From JBCBWG01 sp039186015 (GTDB lineage: Bacteria; Pseudomonadota; Alphaproteobacteria; Rhizobiales; Hyphomicrobiaceae): a stretch of 21,798 nucleotides of DNA. The first letter of the stretch is position 1; each line of letters opens with the position of its first letter. The stretch spans positions 1 to 21,798 of the forward strand of contig JBCDAH010000081.1 in the NCBI GenBank assembly GCA_039186015.1. The letters run 5' to 3'. The notes under the pieces are model-generated. The model did no database searches, had not been told where the DNA came from, and saw only the letters and a program-made list of their open reading frames with translations. The position numbers and the translations under genes were made by a program. Shown here piece by piece: positions 15,256-21,798 of this stretch.

Positions 15256-16344
15256 ATGACAGAGCTGCGATCCCTTTCGTCGCAAACCTATCGGGCCGAG
15301 GACATTAGCGCCGTCCAGGAGCTCTATCACAGCAAGGGATGGACGGACGGTTTGCCGATCGTCCCACCGACCGAGGCCTACGTCCGTGCGTGCCTCGAAT
15401 GGGCCGCGATGGAGCCGGACGAACTCGTCGGGATCGAACCGGTCCGCGAACTTGCGATCACTGCCGAGAAGCTTGCAATCAACGCAGTCATGGCGGGCTG
15501 CCTGCCCATGCACTTCCCCGTTGTCGTCACAGCCTGGCAGGCGATGTTGCGCGAGGAATTCCTGCTGCACGGCATCTCGTCGAGCACGGGTGGCTGCGCA
15601 GTGATGCTGGTCTTGAACGGTCCCATTCGTCTTGAGATCGGCGCAAGCGGTACCTTCAACGCGCTCGGCAACAGCGATCGCGCCACTGCGGTTATCGGCA
15701 GAAGTATTCGGCTTGGCCTGATCAACCTAATGGACGTGCGACCTGGGAGCATTGACCGGTCCACGCTCGGTCATCCGGGCAAATTCAGCTACTGCGTCGC
15801 CGAGGACGAAGAGGACAGTTCGTGGGAACCTCTTTCGACCATTCGCGGCGTTCCGAACGGCCTTTCGGCGGTCACGGTATTCGCAGCAATGGCACCACGG
15901 CAAATCATGAATGAATGGACAAGCGACCCACGCGAAATCCTCGAAACCTTCGCTGCCGAAATGCGCGCCAATCAGCTGCACTATTCCATTTATGGAGGAA
16001 ACTACGCCATCGTTATTCCAAAGCAGCTTCGAGAGCAGTTTCATAAGGCGGGGTGGAACAAACAGAACATCGCCGAGTTCGTCTACGAACGGGCCCGAGT
16101 CCGGCGCGGAGAGTGGGCACAGGTCGGAAAGACAGCGGTAGTCCGCGACAGGGCAGAGCGCGAATTCAAGGCGCTTGGCTCACCCGACGATCTCCTTGTC
16201 ATCGCGGCAGGCGGGCCCGCCGGGGGGTTTGGCGCCGTGGTCGCGCCCTGGATGGGTAGCAAGACGCGCGCGGTCACTTTGCCCGTCGGCGCATGCATAG
16301 ACTGCGAACCACCGAAGCCAGAGCAACCGTCACCGCTCCATTAG
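15256..16344 (+). CDS. Conserved protein of unknown function, operon partner of the UGSC selenoprotein
   Basis: This 362-residue protein starts at ATG 15256 (GGAGAG 6-11 bases upstream; TTG 15253 is directly adjacent). I do not recognise a named domain. Notable conserved-looking stretches are GWTDGLPIVPPT at 28-39, ITAEKLAINAVMAGC at 68-82, SSTGGCAVMLVLNGPIRLE at 109-127, GTFNALGNSDRATAVIGR and AAGGPAGGFGAVVAPW. A C-x-x-C pair (C347, C350) lies near the C-terminus, followed by a Pro-rich tail. There is no signal peptide or clear membrane segment. It lies 18 bases after the CaiB gene and 15 bases before the UGSC gene, which indicates one transcript and a shared function, possibly as a redox or substrate-binding partner. 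The function is not claimed. Confidence 0.85.
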   Translation: MTELRSLSSQTYRAEDISAVQELYHSKGWTDGLPIVPPTEAYVRACLEWAAMEPDELVGIEPVRELAITAEKLAINAVMAGCLPMHFPVVVTAWQAMLREEFLLHGISSSTGGCAVMLVLNGPIRLEIGASGTFNALGNSDRATAVIGRSIRLGLINLMDVRPGSIDRSTLGHPGKFSYCVAEDEEDSSWEPLSTIRGVPNGLSAVTVFAAMAPRQIMNEWTSDPREILETFAAEMRANQLHYSIYGGNYAIVIPKQLREQFHKAGWNKQNIAEFVYERARVRRGEWAQVGKTAVVRDRAEREFKALGSPDDLLVIAAGGPAGGFGAVVAPWMGSKTRAVTLPVGACIDCEPPKPEQPSPLH

Positions 16345-16359
16345 AAAGGGGTGCATGCC

Positions 16360-16884
16360 GTGACATTCGACGTACTTGATCCAACCAATGAGAAGTCTGC
16401 CGGCGAGACACGGCTTGCGCCGCGTCTTTCGTCTTTGGATGGAAAGACCATCGGGATCGTGACCAACGAGAAGGAAGGAACCAAAGGTTACTTCCGGCAT
16501 CTCGACCGCCTGCTCCGGTCCGAGCTTGGCGTCAAGGATGTGGTCTGGTGTCCGAAAGCGAACTACAGCGCACCAGCCGGCCCCGAGGTGTTGAGCCAAA
16601 TGAAGCGTTGGGATGCGGTTGTCACTGGTGTCGGTGATTGAGGCAGCTGTTCATCGTGCAGTTTGCATGATTCAATCGCAGCTGAACGCCAAGGCGTCCC
16701 AGCAGCCGCAGTAATGACGACGCAGTTTGTCACTGCAGCTGAGCTTATGGCGCGCGTGTTGGGTTACCCTGACTATCCGTTCGTCGTCATCGATCATCCG
16801 ATCAGTAACGCGGATGATGATGCATTGTATGCTCGTGCCAGCGCAACACTCGATCAAATCAAAGGTCTGCTGTTGACAGGTTAG
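16360..16884 (+). CDS. UGSC-family selenoprotein, Sec at codon 94
   Basis: The frame from GTG 16360 (AGGGG about 9 bases upstream) runs to TGA 16639-16641, then continues in phase to the stop at 16882-16884. This gives one 174-residue protein. Across the TGA it reads DAVVTGVGD-U94-GSC97-SSCSLHDSI, the signature of the UGSC (seleno)protein family. The N-terminal part has LDGKTIGIV at 26-34, and the C-terminal part has GVPAAAVMTTQFVTAAELMA, then GYPDYPFVVIDHPI. Protein-like sequence on both sides, the exact family motif, the nearby Sec machinery and a well-formed hairpin after the TGA all support recoding. It is the third gene after a CaiB CoA transferase and a conserved protein. The family may be distantly related to Sec-containing reductase B-type proteins; its reaction is not known to me. 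Confidence 0.94.
16639..16671 (+). promoter_or_regulatory. Candidate bacterial SECIS element of the UGSC gene
   Basis: Immediately after the TGA, ATCGTGCA (16653-16660) pairs with TGCATGAT (16664-16671): 8 bp with one G-U, and loop GTT. The loop lies 23-25 nt from the U of UGA and starts with G-U, as expected of a bacterial SECIS. It is the best of the three in this window. Confidence 0.7.
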
Positions 16885-17440
16885 GCGCTGACCGTACGCC
16901 GCATCTCAAGACCAGGAGAAATCGGAGGCTCGTCGTTTCCGGTTTGTCCTGCATGCTTCGCTCAATTGGCCATTGCGCGAATGCACGAGAGGAGAATGCG
17001 GTATAAGTGCAGGACCCCTGAAGGCGCTTCGATTGATGGCTTCGCGGGCGGGCGTCCAGCAGACTTGGCAACGGGCGCTACCAAATCTGCGCACCGCGTG
17101 TCACCCGATGTGGCCTCGTCGGCTTGGCGTATGTGCGCATTGATTCAAGGTCCATGGGGTAGATTAGGTCGACGAACTCCGCTCTGCTGCGCGAATAGTT
17201 TTTGGTGGTGATCCTGCAGTTTCATCCACCGCGCCCGCCAGCTGGTGCAGACGTCGCTTCGCGACGTCGGACAGCACCATAATCATTTTGGCTCATCGCA
17301 ACTAACCCTATGACACGAACACCAACCCCGAATACGTCGCACGCAACAAAGCCACCACAGGAACAACGATCAAGACGAACTCGCCCGTCTTAGCGATCCA
17401 TCTTAGGTGCAAGATTTTCCGGCTAAGCACTTGATTTTGC
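16885..17440. other. Gene-poor stretch between the UGSC operon and tRNA-Thr
   Basis: I see no credible coding region on either strand. Short frames lack RBSs and recognisable protein sequence. The only clear structure is the hairpin at 17244-17278. The stretch is probably decayed accessory DNA. Confidence 0.5.
17244..17278. repeat. Strong two-part inverted repeat (hairpin)
   Basis: The inner stem GACGTCGC (17250-17257) and GCGACGTC (17261-17268) is perfect, with loop TTC. The outer arms GGTGC (17244-17248) and GCACC (17274-17278) can extend it across a small internal loop. There is no T-run on either side, so it is not a convincing intrinsic terminator. Confidence 0.75.
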
Positions 17441-17516
17441 TGGTGCCGCATGCCGGATTCGAACCAGCGACCCCCTCATTACGAATGAGGTGCTCTACCA
17501 ACTGAGCTAATGCGGC
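17441..17516 (-). tRNA. tRNA-Thr (anticodon CGT)
   Basis: The gene is 76 nt with encoded CCA. Its acceptor stem is GCCGCAT with ATGCGGC, the D arm contains TTAGCTCAGTTGGTAGAGC, the anticodon stem-loop is CCTCA-TTCGTAA-TGAGG (CGT, threonine) and the T arm is CTGG-TTCGAAT-CCGG-type. It stands alone, with no partner genes nearby. Confidence 0.96.
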
Positions 17517-18019
17517 GGTCTTGAGCTCAAGCAAGGCCCGGAAGCCGTGCGAGACATGCTCGTGCTACCCACAGTTTGCGGCAGACAGGCAGGTCATCTG
17601 ACCCGCAGCCATCGCACGCGATGGCAACACTTAGCCGAGCTGTATGCGTCAATCAAGACCGGCCGAAAACACAGTGTCCTGCGATCCGTCTTCACATCGG
17701 CACAGCCGGAGCCGATCAAGAGTTCACATCAGACTATCTTCGCTACAGCCGAGGCGCGCGCCGGCCCAAACTCGAGCCGGCCCATGGGATAGCCGATGGC
17801 GGAAAACCGATGCTCGCCAGCGGCCTGAGCTGATCGCCATGCGGTTGGACTCAACTTATAGCGTTTCAGGTTGAGCTGGAACCATCCCCACTCGTTGCTT
17901 TGGTCATTCAGGCCGGCCAGTCAACGGCGCGATTTCACGAGTGACCCGTCAAGTTGAGTAGACATGGGGTGTGGGCCGGGGGTGTGGGCCGGCGATATGA
18001 GTTCGCCTGTAGCGGAAGT
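17517..18019. other. Non-coding or decayed stretch right of tRNA-Thr, with a 13-bp tandem duplication
   Basis: No recognisable gene is seen. Overlapping short frames on both strands lack RBSs. GGGTGTGGGCCGG is duplicated in tandem at 17967-17979 and 17980-17992. The stretch ends where IS110-like coding sequence begins, so part of it may be a degraded insertion sequence. Confidence 0.5.
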
Positions 18020-18160
18020 GGCGTAGAGCGTGTCTATGACGCCCTCGTCAACCACGGTAAGCCGGCCAAAGTCGCAATCACCGCACGCGTGCGAAAACGC
18101 GTCGTCCTCGCAAACGCACTCTTGCGCAACGACCGCAAATGGGCGCCCGTGCCCACTTGA
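18020..18160 (+). pseudogene. IS110-family transposase, C-terminal remnant
   Basis: The frame reads GVERVYDALVNHGKPAKVAI, then TARVRKRVVLANALLRNDRK and WAPVPT with a TGA stop at 18158-18160. GKPAKVA-T--RK---LANAL-R is the typical C-terminal signature of IS110-type (DEDD) transposases. Nothing upstream in any frame supplies the catalytic domain, so only the last 46 residues remain. I saw no matching inverted repeats, which is normal for IS110 elements. Confidence 0.6.
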
Positions 18161-18174
18161 TCAAGACGGAAACT

Positions 18175-19065
18175 CTAAGATGCACCGGCCTCCAAGTGTG
18201 TGACGACCTTGTGCAAGTGGTTGAGCAATTGCCGGCTCATCGTTGCGGCTCGAACGAGATCTTGCTGAGACGCCGTCTCACCTGAAGCGGCCTTGAGCAA
18301 CAGCGGCTTGAACTCCGACCATATCTGATCAATCCGACGCCAGTCATCGCCAATGACACGAGCCGCCGACGGCGTAACTTTCAGTTTCGGGAGTTCGGCC
18401 TTCAGGCTGTCTTGTGACCCTTCGAACAACGCGATTGAGCCCTGCAGCCGGATCTGATGGTCTCTGGACGCATAACCGGCGTTGATCAGGCAGAACTCCT
18501 TGGCAATGCGCTGAGACAGCATGCGCTGCCGGCCCGAAACGTTAATCGCTGCAGCAACACGCCAGTCCATCGTGCCGGGGTCAGCATACTTAGCCTCAAT
18601 TGCATTCACAGCATGATGCATACGCTCAAGAAGAACGTTACTCAGCCCGAACACATCGCGTGCCGGCGACTTCAAGAGTTCGATCTTCGCCTTGGATTGC
18701 AACGCGCCAGTGATGTGCTGCTGATACTCAGCCCATGTCCCTCGGACGACGTCCAGTGCCGAGAGTGCCGAGACATCACGTTCCGGACTCAACGCGAGGC
18801 TCTCTGAGCCTGAGATAAGTGCGCGCAAGGCAACATCAAAATCGGACACAGCTTTCTGAAGCTGTGCTTTCTCCGTGTCGACATCGATACCCAAACCGAC
18901 AAAGCACAGCGATTTCGCCATCCGCTGAGATAACATGCGCTGGCGGCCTGCAATGTTAATGCGTTTTGCACCTTCGCTAACAATACCCGCCGCTGAAGCG
19001 GTAGGTGGGGATATTGAGAAAACGAATGCGATTAAGAGAGCAACCAACCAGCCATGCATAGCCAT
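18175..19065 (-). CDS. Exported protein with two NarX/PilJ-type N-terminal sensor motifs
   Basis: This 296-residue protein has an N-terminal signal peptide (hydrophobic residues about 6-18, likely cleavage after TASAA near residue 26) and no further membrane segment, so it is probably periplasmic. It contains the NarX/PilJ-type motif twice: INIAGRQRMLSQRMAKSLCF at 36-55 and INVSGRQRMLSQRIAKEFCL at 174-193, each heading a helical bundle (type IV pili MCP N-terminal family). In NarX/NarQ this motif binds nitrate or nitrite. Here there is no kinase or MCP domain, so it would be a stand-alone ligand-binding protein. ATG 19065 has GAGGAC directly before it; ATG 19059 is an alternative with better spacing. 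It is monocistronic, with an inverted-repeat-rich upstream region. Ligand and partner are unknown. Confidence 0.85.
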   Translation of the reverse strand: MAMHGWLVALLIAFVFSISPPTASAAGIVSEGAKRINIAGRQRMLSQRMAKSLCFVGLGIDVDTEKAQLQKAVSDFDVALRALISGSESLALSPERDVSALSALDVVRGTWAEYQQHITGALQSKAKIELLKSPARDVFGLSNVLLERMHHAVNAIEAKYADPGTMDWRVAAAINVSGRQRMLSQRIAKEFCLINAGYASRDHQIRLQGSIALFEGSQDSLKAELPKLKVTPSAARVIGDDWRRIDQIWSEFKPLLLKAASGETASQQDLVRAATMSRQLLNHLHKVVTHLEAGAS

Positions 19066-19551
19066 GTCCTCAAGACTCCAACCGACAGCCAGCCGCTTGG
19101 ATGATCCAGCTGCTGACCAACGGATACATCATCCACTTATCTAGATGAATTCATATGGATGATAAGTTGTATCGGTCGCCTGTGGATTACGCATAAGTTG
19201 CAATAGCTTACGAGCTTTATGTTCTCGTAGAGCGCATATTAGACTCACGATATCTGTAGATGTTCTTTATCTGTTTCAATCAAATGAAACGCCGCGTGCG
19301 CCGCGTACAATGATGAGACTACAACGCGAACCATAACATTACGGACGATCATAAACGTTCAGCCCGCTAAGTATATGTCACCGCGAATTTATCTTCAGCT
19401 GAGTGAATAAACAGCCTGCAGTTGAAAGAGCGGAGAAAAGTGTCAGTACTTTAGGTGTGCGTGCTTTAAGCGCCGCAAATGCTTGAGCGACAAATGCGAT
19501 CCATAGTCAAACGACTGACGGCGCAATTGAACGTGCTAAATCTGCAAAGAC
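19066..19551. promoter_or_regulatory. AT-rich intergenic region with overlapping inverted repeats
   Basis: No gene is supported in these 486 bases. At the promoter-proximal end for the 18175-19065 gene, ATCATCCA (19128-19135) pairs with TGGATGAT (19156-19163), ACTTATC (19135-19141) pairs with GATAAGT (19161-19167), and the perfect palindrome ATGAATTCAT (19145-19154) lies in the middle. This looks like a multi-site operator. CAAATGC occurs twice near 19477-19497. No clear terminator for the HemY-like gene was found. Confidence 0.5.
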
Positions 19552-21279
19552 TCAGACCCGAACCACTTCCGGTCGCTTGCCCGCTTCGCTCTTCCGGTTC
19601 GCAGACGCAGCGTCGGGTGTAGCTTTGGTCTCTGTCGGCTGGTCTTGCGTCGCGTTCGGCTCAGATGACGTACGCGCGGTTGCGATCGCAGAAGCCGTTG
19701 CCGTCGGTTGACCAGGTTGATTGTCCAGATTTGACGATGTCGCGGACGGTGCCGTCACGTTACGTTTTGATGGAGATGAACCGGCCGGTTGCGTTGGCTC
19801 GATGACATCGGCATCAACCGCAGCTGTTGATCGGACAGGGGCAGGTGCGGCAGCGGCGCCGGCGGCGGGCACGTCACCCGGATTCTTGTCAGCTGCGCTC
19901 CCGGCGACAGATGCTGGTGTTACAGCGTCCGCACGCACACCCAATTTGACGAACTCTTCGATGTTATCGGCCGCAATGGCGCCGTCGCGCCCCGCTGCCG
20001 CCTCAACCGGAACCCGCCACTGAAACGCATCAAGCGTGCCGGTCACCGGAGAGACCGGCGCCCACTCGTCTGCGACCAGACCGTCGGCAGTCCAAGCCGG
20101 GTCTCGCGGCGCGTTGACTGCCCGCGCAAGCCACTCACGTACAGCACCGACGTTGTCGCCATCTTCGCCTTCGATACGGGCCATAAGCGTACACACACGG
20201 CGCGTCAGCCGGCCGTCGGTCAGCGGCGCCAACACAGCGCGCGCCGTCTCGAACTCGCGTGCTTCAATGGCTGCCGCTGCGACCGCAATCGGGCTCTCGA
20301 TCGAGTGTGGGCTGAGGGCTGCAAGCTTTTTCACACGCTCGAGCCGGTCCCGTGGGCTATCGCCGATACGCGCGTGCGCGAATGCGGTTGCAATATCCGG
20401 ATGGGCCTGCTTTCTCCAACCGCGCTCCAGAATCTTTGTCGCCTTCTGGACGTTTCCTCGTGCCGCAGCAATCCGACCCGCAATCGCGGTCGCCGGCACA
20501 AGATCATTGGCCAGCTTGTGCGCTTCCTCTGCGAGCTTCAATGCACGCTCAGGATCGGTATCTTCGAGAGCTTGGGCCTGAGCGGTCAGCAAGACGGCAC
20601 GCCGGCGATCGGCTACGGACTTATCCAGGTGCCCATGCTTACGGGCAATCGCCAAGGCCTTGAGAGCTTCAGCCCAGTTTCCTGCCTTGCAGTCGATATC
20701 AAACAGCGCAGCAACCGGCCAGGATAGCCGCGGATTGATCTCAATCGCGCGCTCCGCAAACTGACGCGCCGCTTCCGTCTCTCCCTCGCGCTCGGCTTCT
20801 AGAAACAATCCTCGTAAACCGAACGGTTCCGTTTCCGGCTCGCCAAGCATCGCTTCAAAAATACGTCGCGCTGTTTGCCGGTCGCCGGCCATTTGCGCGG
20901 CTTGCGCCCGAAGAATGTGTGTGAGCGGTTCATTCGGAAGAGACTTGCGTGCCTGAACGGCGTAGCGCGTCGCCAATGACTTGTCGCCGGAACCGATCGC
21001 CAGCAGGCCGCTCGAAAGCGCTTCAAGACCACGACGCTCGCGGCGGCGATTGAAAAAGTTACCTAGCCCTGCCGGTAACGTCCAAATCCCGCGCATGATG
21101 GACCACAGCATAATCGCGGCGCCGACCAGAATAGCGAGCATCACAACCGCACGGAACACGCTGGTCCGGATTTCGTAGCCTTGCCAATTGATAAGCAACG
21201 AGCCCGGCCGGTCTGCCAACCACGACAGACCGGTTGCCAGTGCTGCAACAAACAAAAGAAAGACGACGACGCGTACCAT
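19552..21279 (-). CDS. HemY-domain, TPR-containing inner-membrane protein
   Basis: This 575-residue protein has two N-terminal membrane segments (about 3-21 and 43-62), a HemY N-terminal domain (INWQGYEIRTSVFRAVVML; RRRERRGLEALSSGLLAIGS) and TPR-like helices to about residue 350 (ARQFAERAIEINPRLSWPV; RHGHLDKSVADRRRAVLLTA). The last 130 or so residues are a low-complexity Ala/Pro/Thr/Ser tail, longer than in many homologues. It is named after E. coli hemY, but it is not protoporphyrinogen oxidase; its role in tetrapyrrole metabolism is unclear. ATG 21279 starts 5 bases after the stop of the mitofilin-like gene, with a GAAAGG inside that gene's end, so the two are co-transcribed as usual in alphaproteobacteria. 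Confidence 0.88.
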   Translation of the reverse strand: MVRVVVFLLFVAALATGLSWLADRPGSLLINWQGYEIRTSVFRAVVMLAILVGAAIMLWSIMRGIWTLPAGLGNFFNRRRERRGLEALSSGLLAIGSGDKSLATRYAVQARKSLPNEPLTHILRAQAAQMAGDRQTARRIFEAMLGEPETEPFGLRGLFLEAEREGETEAARQFAERAIEINPRLSWPVAALFDIDCKAGNWAEALKALAIARKHGHLDKSVADRRRAVLLTAQAQALEDTDPERALKLAEEAHKLANDLVPATAIAGRIAAARGNVQKATKILERGWRKQAHPDIATAFAHARIGDSPRDRLERVKKLAALSPHSIESPIAVAAAAIEAREFETARAVLAPLTDGRLTRRVCTLMARIEGEDGDNVGAVREWLARAVNAPRDPAWTADGLVADEWAPVSPVTGTLDAFQWRVPVEAAAGRDGAIAADNIEEFVKLGVRADAVTPASVAGSAADKNPGDVPAAGAAAAPAPVRSTAAVDADVIEPTQPAGSSPSKRNVTAPSATSSNLDNQPGQPTATASAIATARTSSEPNATQDQPTETKATPDAASANRKSEAGKRPEVVRV

Positions 21280-21284
21280 AGAAT

Positions 21285-21798
21285 CTAGCCTTTCTTCGCC
21301 GGCGCCGGTTGCGATGTAAGCGCGTCTTGCAATGTGGTTTCAATCTTTGCAATCGCAGCGTCGACGGCTCCGCGTGCCTCAAGCTGCGTGAGCCAGTCTT
21401 TCGCGACCGCCTTTGCCGGACCCGGGAGTGCCTGCGCAGTTTTCAGAGCAGCGGCAACGCGGCCGGAGCGCAGCTCTTGCTCGACGCGGGCCACGATGCC
21501 TTCCGTCGAGCTCGGATCAACATCGGCTGTGGTACCGGTCCGGCGCACCTGGACAATCGACTTCGCACCGGACACCAGCTTATCAACCCAGCTGCCGTCT
21601 TTAGACTGATCTGCCGCCTGAATTATTGTGAAACTGAGTTCCTGCAGGTTGCTCAGCAACGTCGAAACCGTGGGAACGCCCTTATCCTTGAAAGGCTCGA
21701 GCGCAGACACATCGATACTGTCGCGGGCCACTGCAGAGACGGCACCAAGCTCATCTGCATAAGCACCACCGCGGTCCAGCGCACGCTTGAGATTCGAC
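21285..21798 (-). CDS. Mitofilin-like (COG4223-type) membrane protein, C-terminal part
   Basis: This frame is open to the window edge. The true start lies beyond it, and 171 C-terminal residues are visible. They read SNLKRALDRGGAYADELGAV, then VSALEPFKDKGVPTVSTLLS, GSWVDKLVSGAKSIVQVRR and EGIVARVEQELRSGRVAAAL, ending in QPAPAKKG. This matches the C-terminal helical region of the alphaproteobacterial mitofilin/Mic60-like proteins encoded next to HemY-like proteins. In those proteins an N-terminal membrane segment and a long coiled coil precede this part. A role in inner-membrane organisation is known for mitochondrial Mic60 and proposed for bacterial relatives. The frame from GTG 21731 is only an internal codon, not the start. 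Confidence 0.82.
   Translation of the reverse strand, partial: SNLKRALDRGGAYADELGAVSAVARDSIDVSALEPFKDKGVPTVSTLLSNLQELSFTIIQAADQSKDGSWVDKLVSGAKSIVQVRRTGTTADVDPSSTEGIVARVEQELRSGRVAAALKTAQALPGPAKAVAKDWLTQLEARGAVDAAIAKIETTLQDALTSQPAPAKKG

Noticed and set aside
16663..16884. Separate small ORF after the TGA of the UGSC gene
   Set aside because: It has no RBS, starts inside the conserved motif region and is in phase with the upstream half.
17441..17516. tRNA-Thr as an attachment site of an integrated island
   Set aside because: I found no second copy of the tRNA 3' end in the window and no integrase gene beside it.
17547..17874. Overlapping 64-85 residue frames right of tRNA-Thr
   Set aside because: Three competing frames, no RBS and no recognisable protein sequence.
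19721..20727. Long plus-strand frames inside the HemY-like gene
   Set aside because: Ala/Arg/Ser-rich antisense shadows of a GC-rich coding region.

Overview
The window looks like chromosomal DNA from an alphaproteobacterium, possibly of the Hyphomicrobiales type. The evidence is the mitofilin-like/HemY-like gene pair at the right edge, the alphaproteobacterial style of the SelD fusion, and the LysR/CaiB-rich gene content with moderately high GC. The species cannot be named from the sequence.

The main content is a compact selenocysteine (Sec) locus with three probable selenoprotein genes. Each is interrupted by an in-frame TGA, so a standard gene caller would split or truncate it. On the minus strand, read right to left, the order is: a glutaredoxin-DinB fusion (TGA at codon 13, U-T-S-C), selA, selB (ATGA overlap with selA), the selenocysteine tRNA with a TCA anticodon, a peroxiredoxin-like gene (TGA at codon 45, U-P-Y-C), and a selD gene fused behind a FAD/NAD(P) oxidoreductase domain. 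These encode Sec synthesis (SelA, SelD, tRNA-Sec), Sec insertion (SelB) and two likely redox clients. A third selenoprotein gene, of the UGSC family, lies on the plus strand as the last gene of an operon with a CaiB-type CoA transferase and a conserved protein I could not name. Hairpins that could serve as bacterial SECIS elements follow each of the three TGA codons. The one after UGSC is the strongest.

Layout. 1-1366: a decaying RHS/YD-repeat polymorphic-toxin end, a small TPR-like candidate immunity gene, and a second, displaced RHS fragment sharing a 57-bp direct repeat (55 identities) with the first. 1360-4296 (minus): an operon of a HAD-type dehalogenase-like protein, a CaiB CoA transferase and a two-subunit ThDP decarboxylase of the sulfopyruvate/phosphonopyruvate type; its last gene is cut off by the RHS fragment. 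4450-5358 (plus): a divergent LysR regulator, with a palindrome between it and that operon. 5458-12879 (minus): the Sec locus. 12970-13890 (minus): a second LysR regulator, divergent from the CaiB-conserved protein-UGSC operon at 13960-16884 (plus). 16885-18160: a gene-poor stretch with a strong hairpin, tRNA-Thr(CGT) and an IS110-type transposase remnant. 18175-19065 (minus): an exported protein with two NarX/PilJ-type sensor motifs. 19066-19551: an inverted-repeat-rich intergenic region. 19552-21798 (minus): a HemY-domain protein and the C-terminal part of a mitofilin-like protein, which runs off the window.

Two LysR + CaiB modules therefore flank the Sec machinery, and one of them carries a selenoprotein. 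I infer, but cannot show, that the selenoproteins here act in thiol/peroxide redox chemistry and in the conversion of an acid handled as a CoA thioester.
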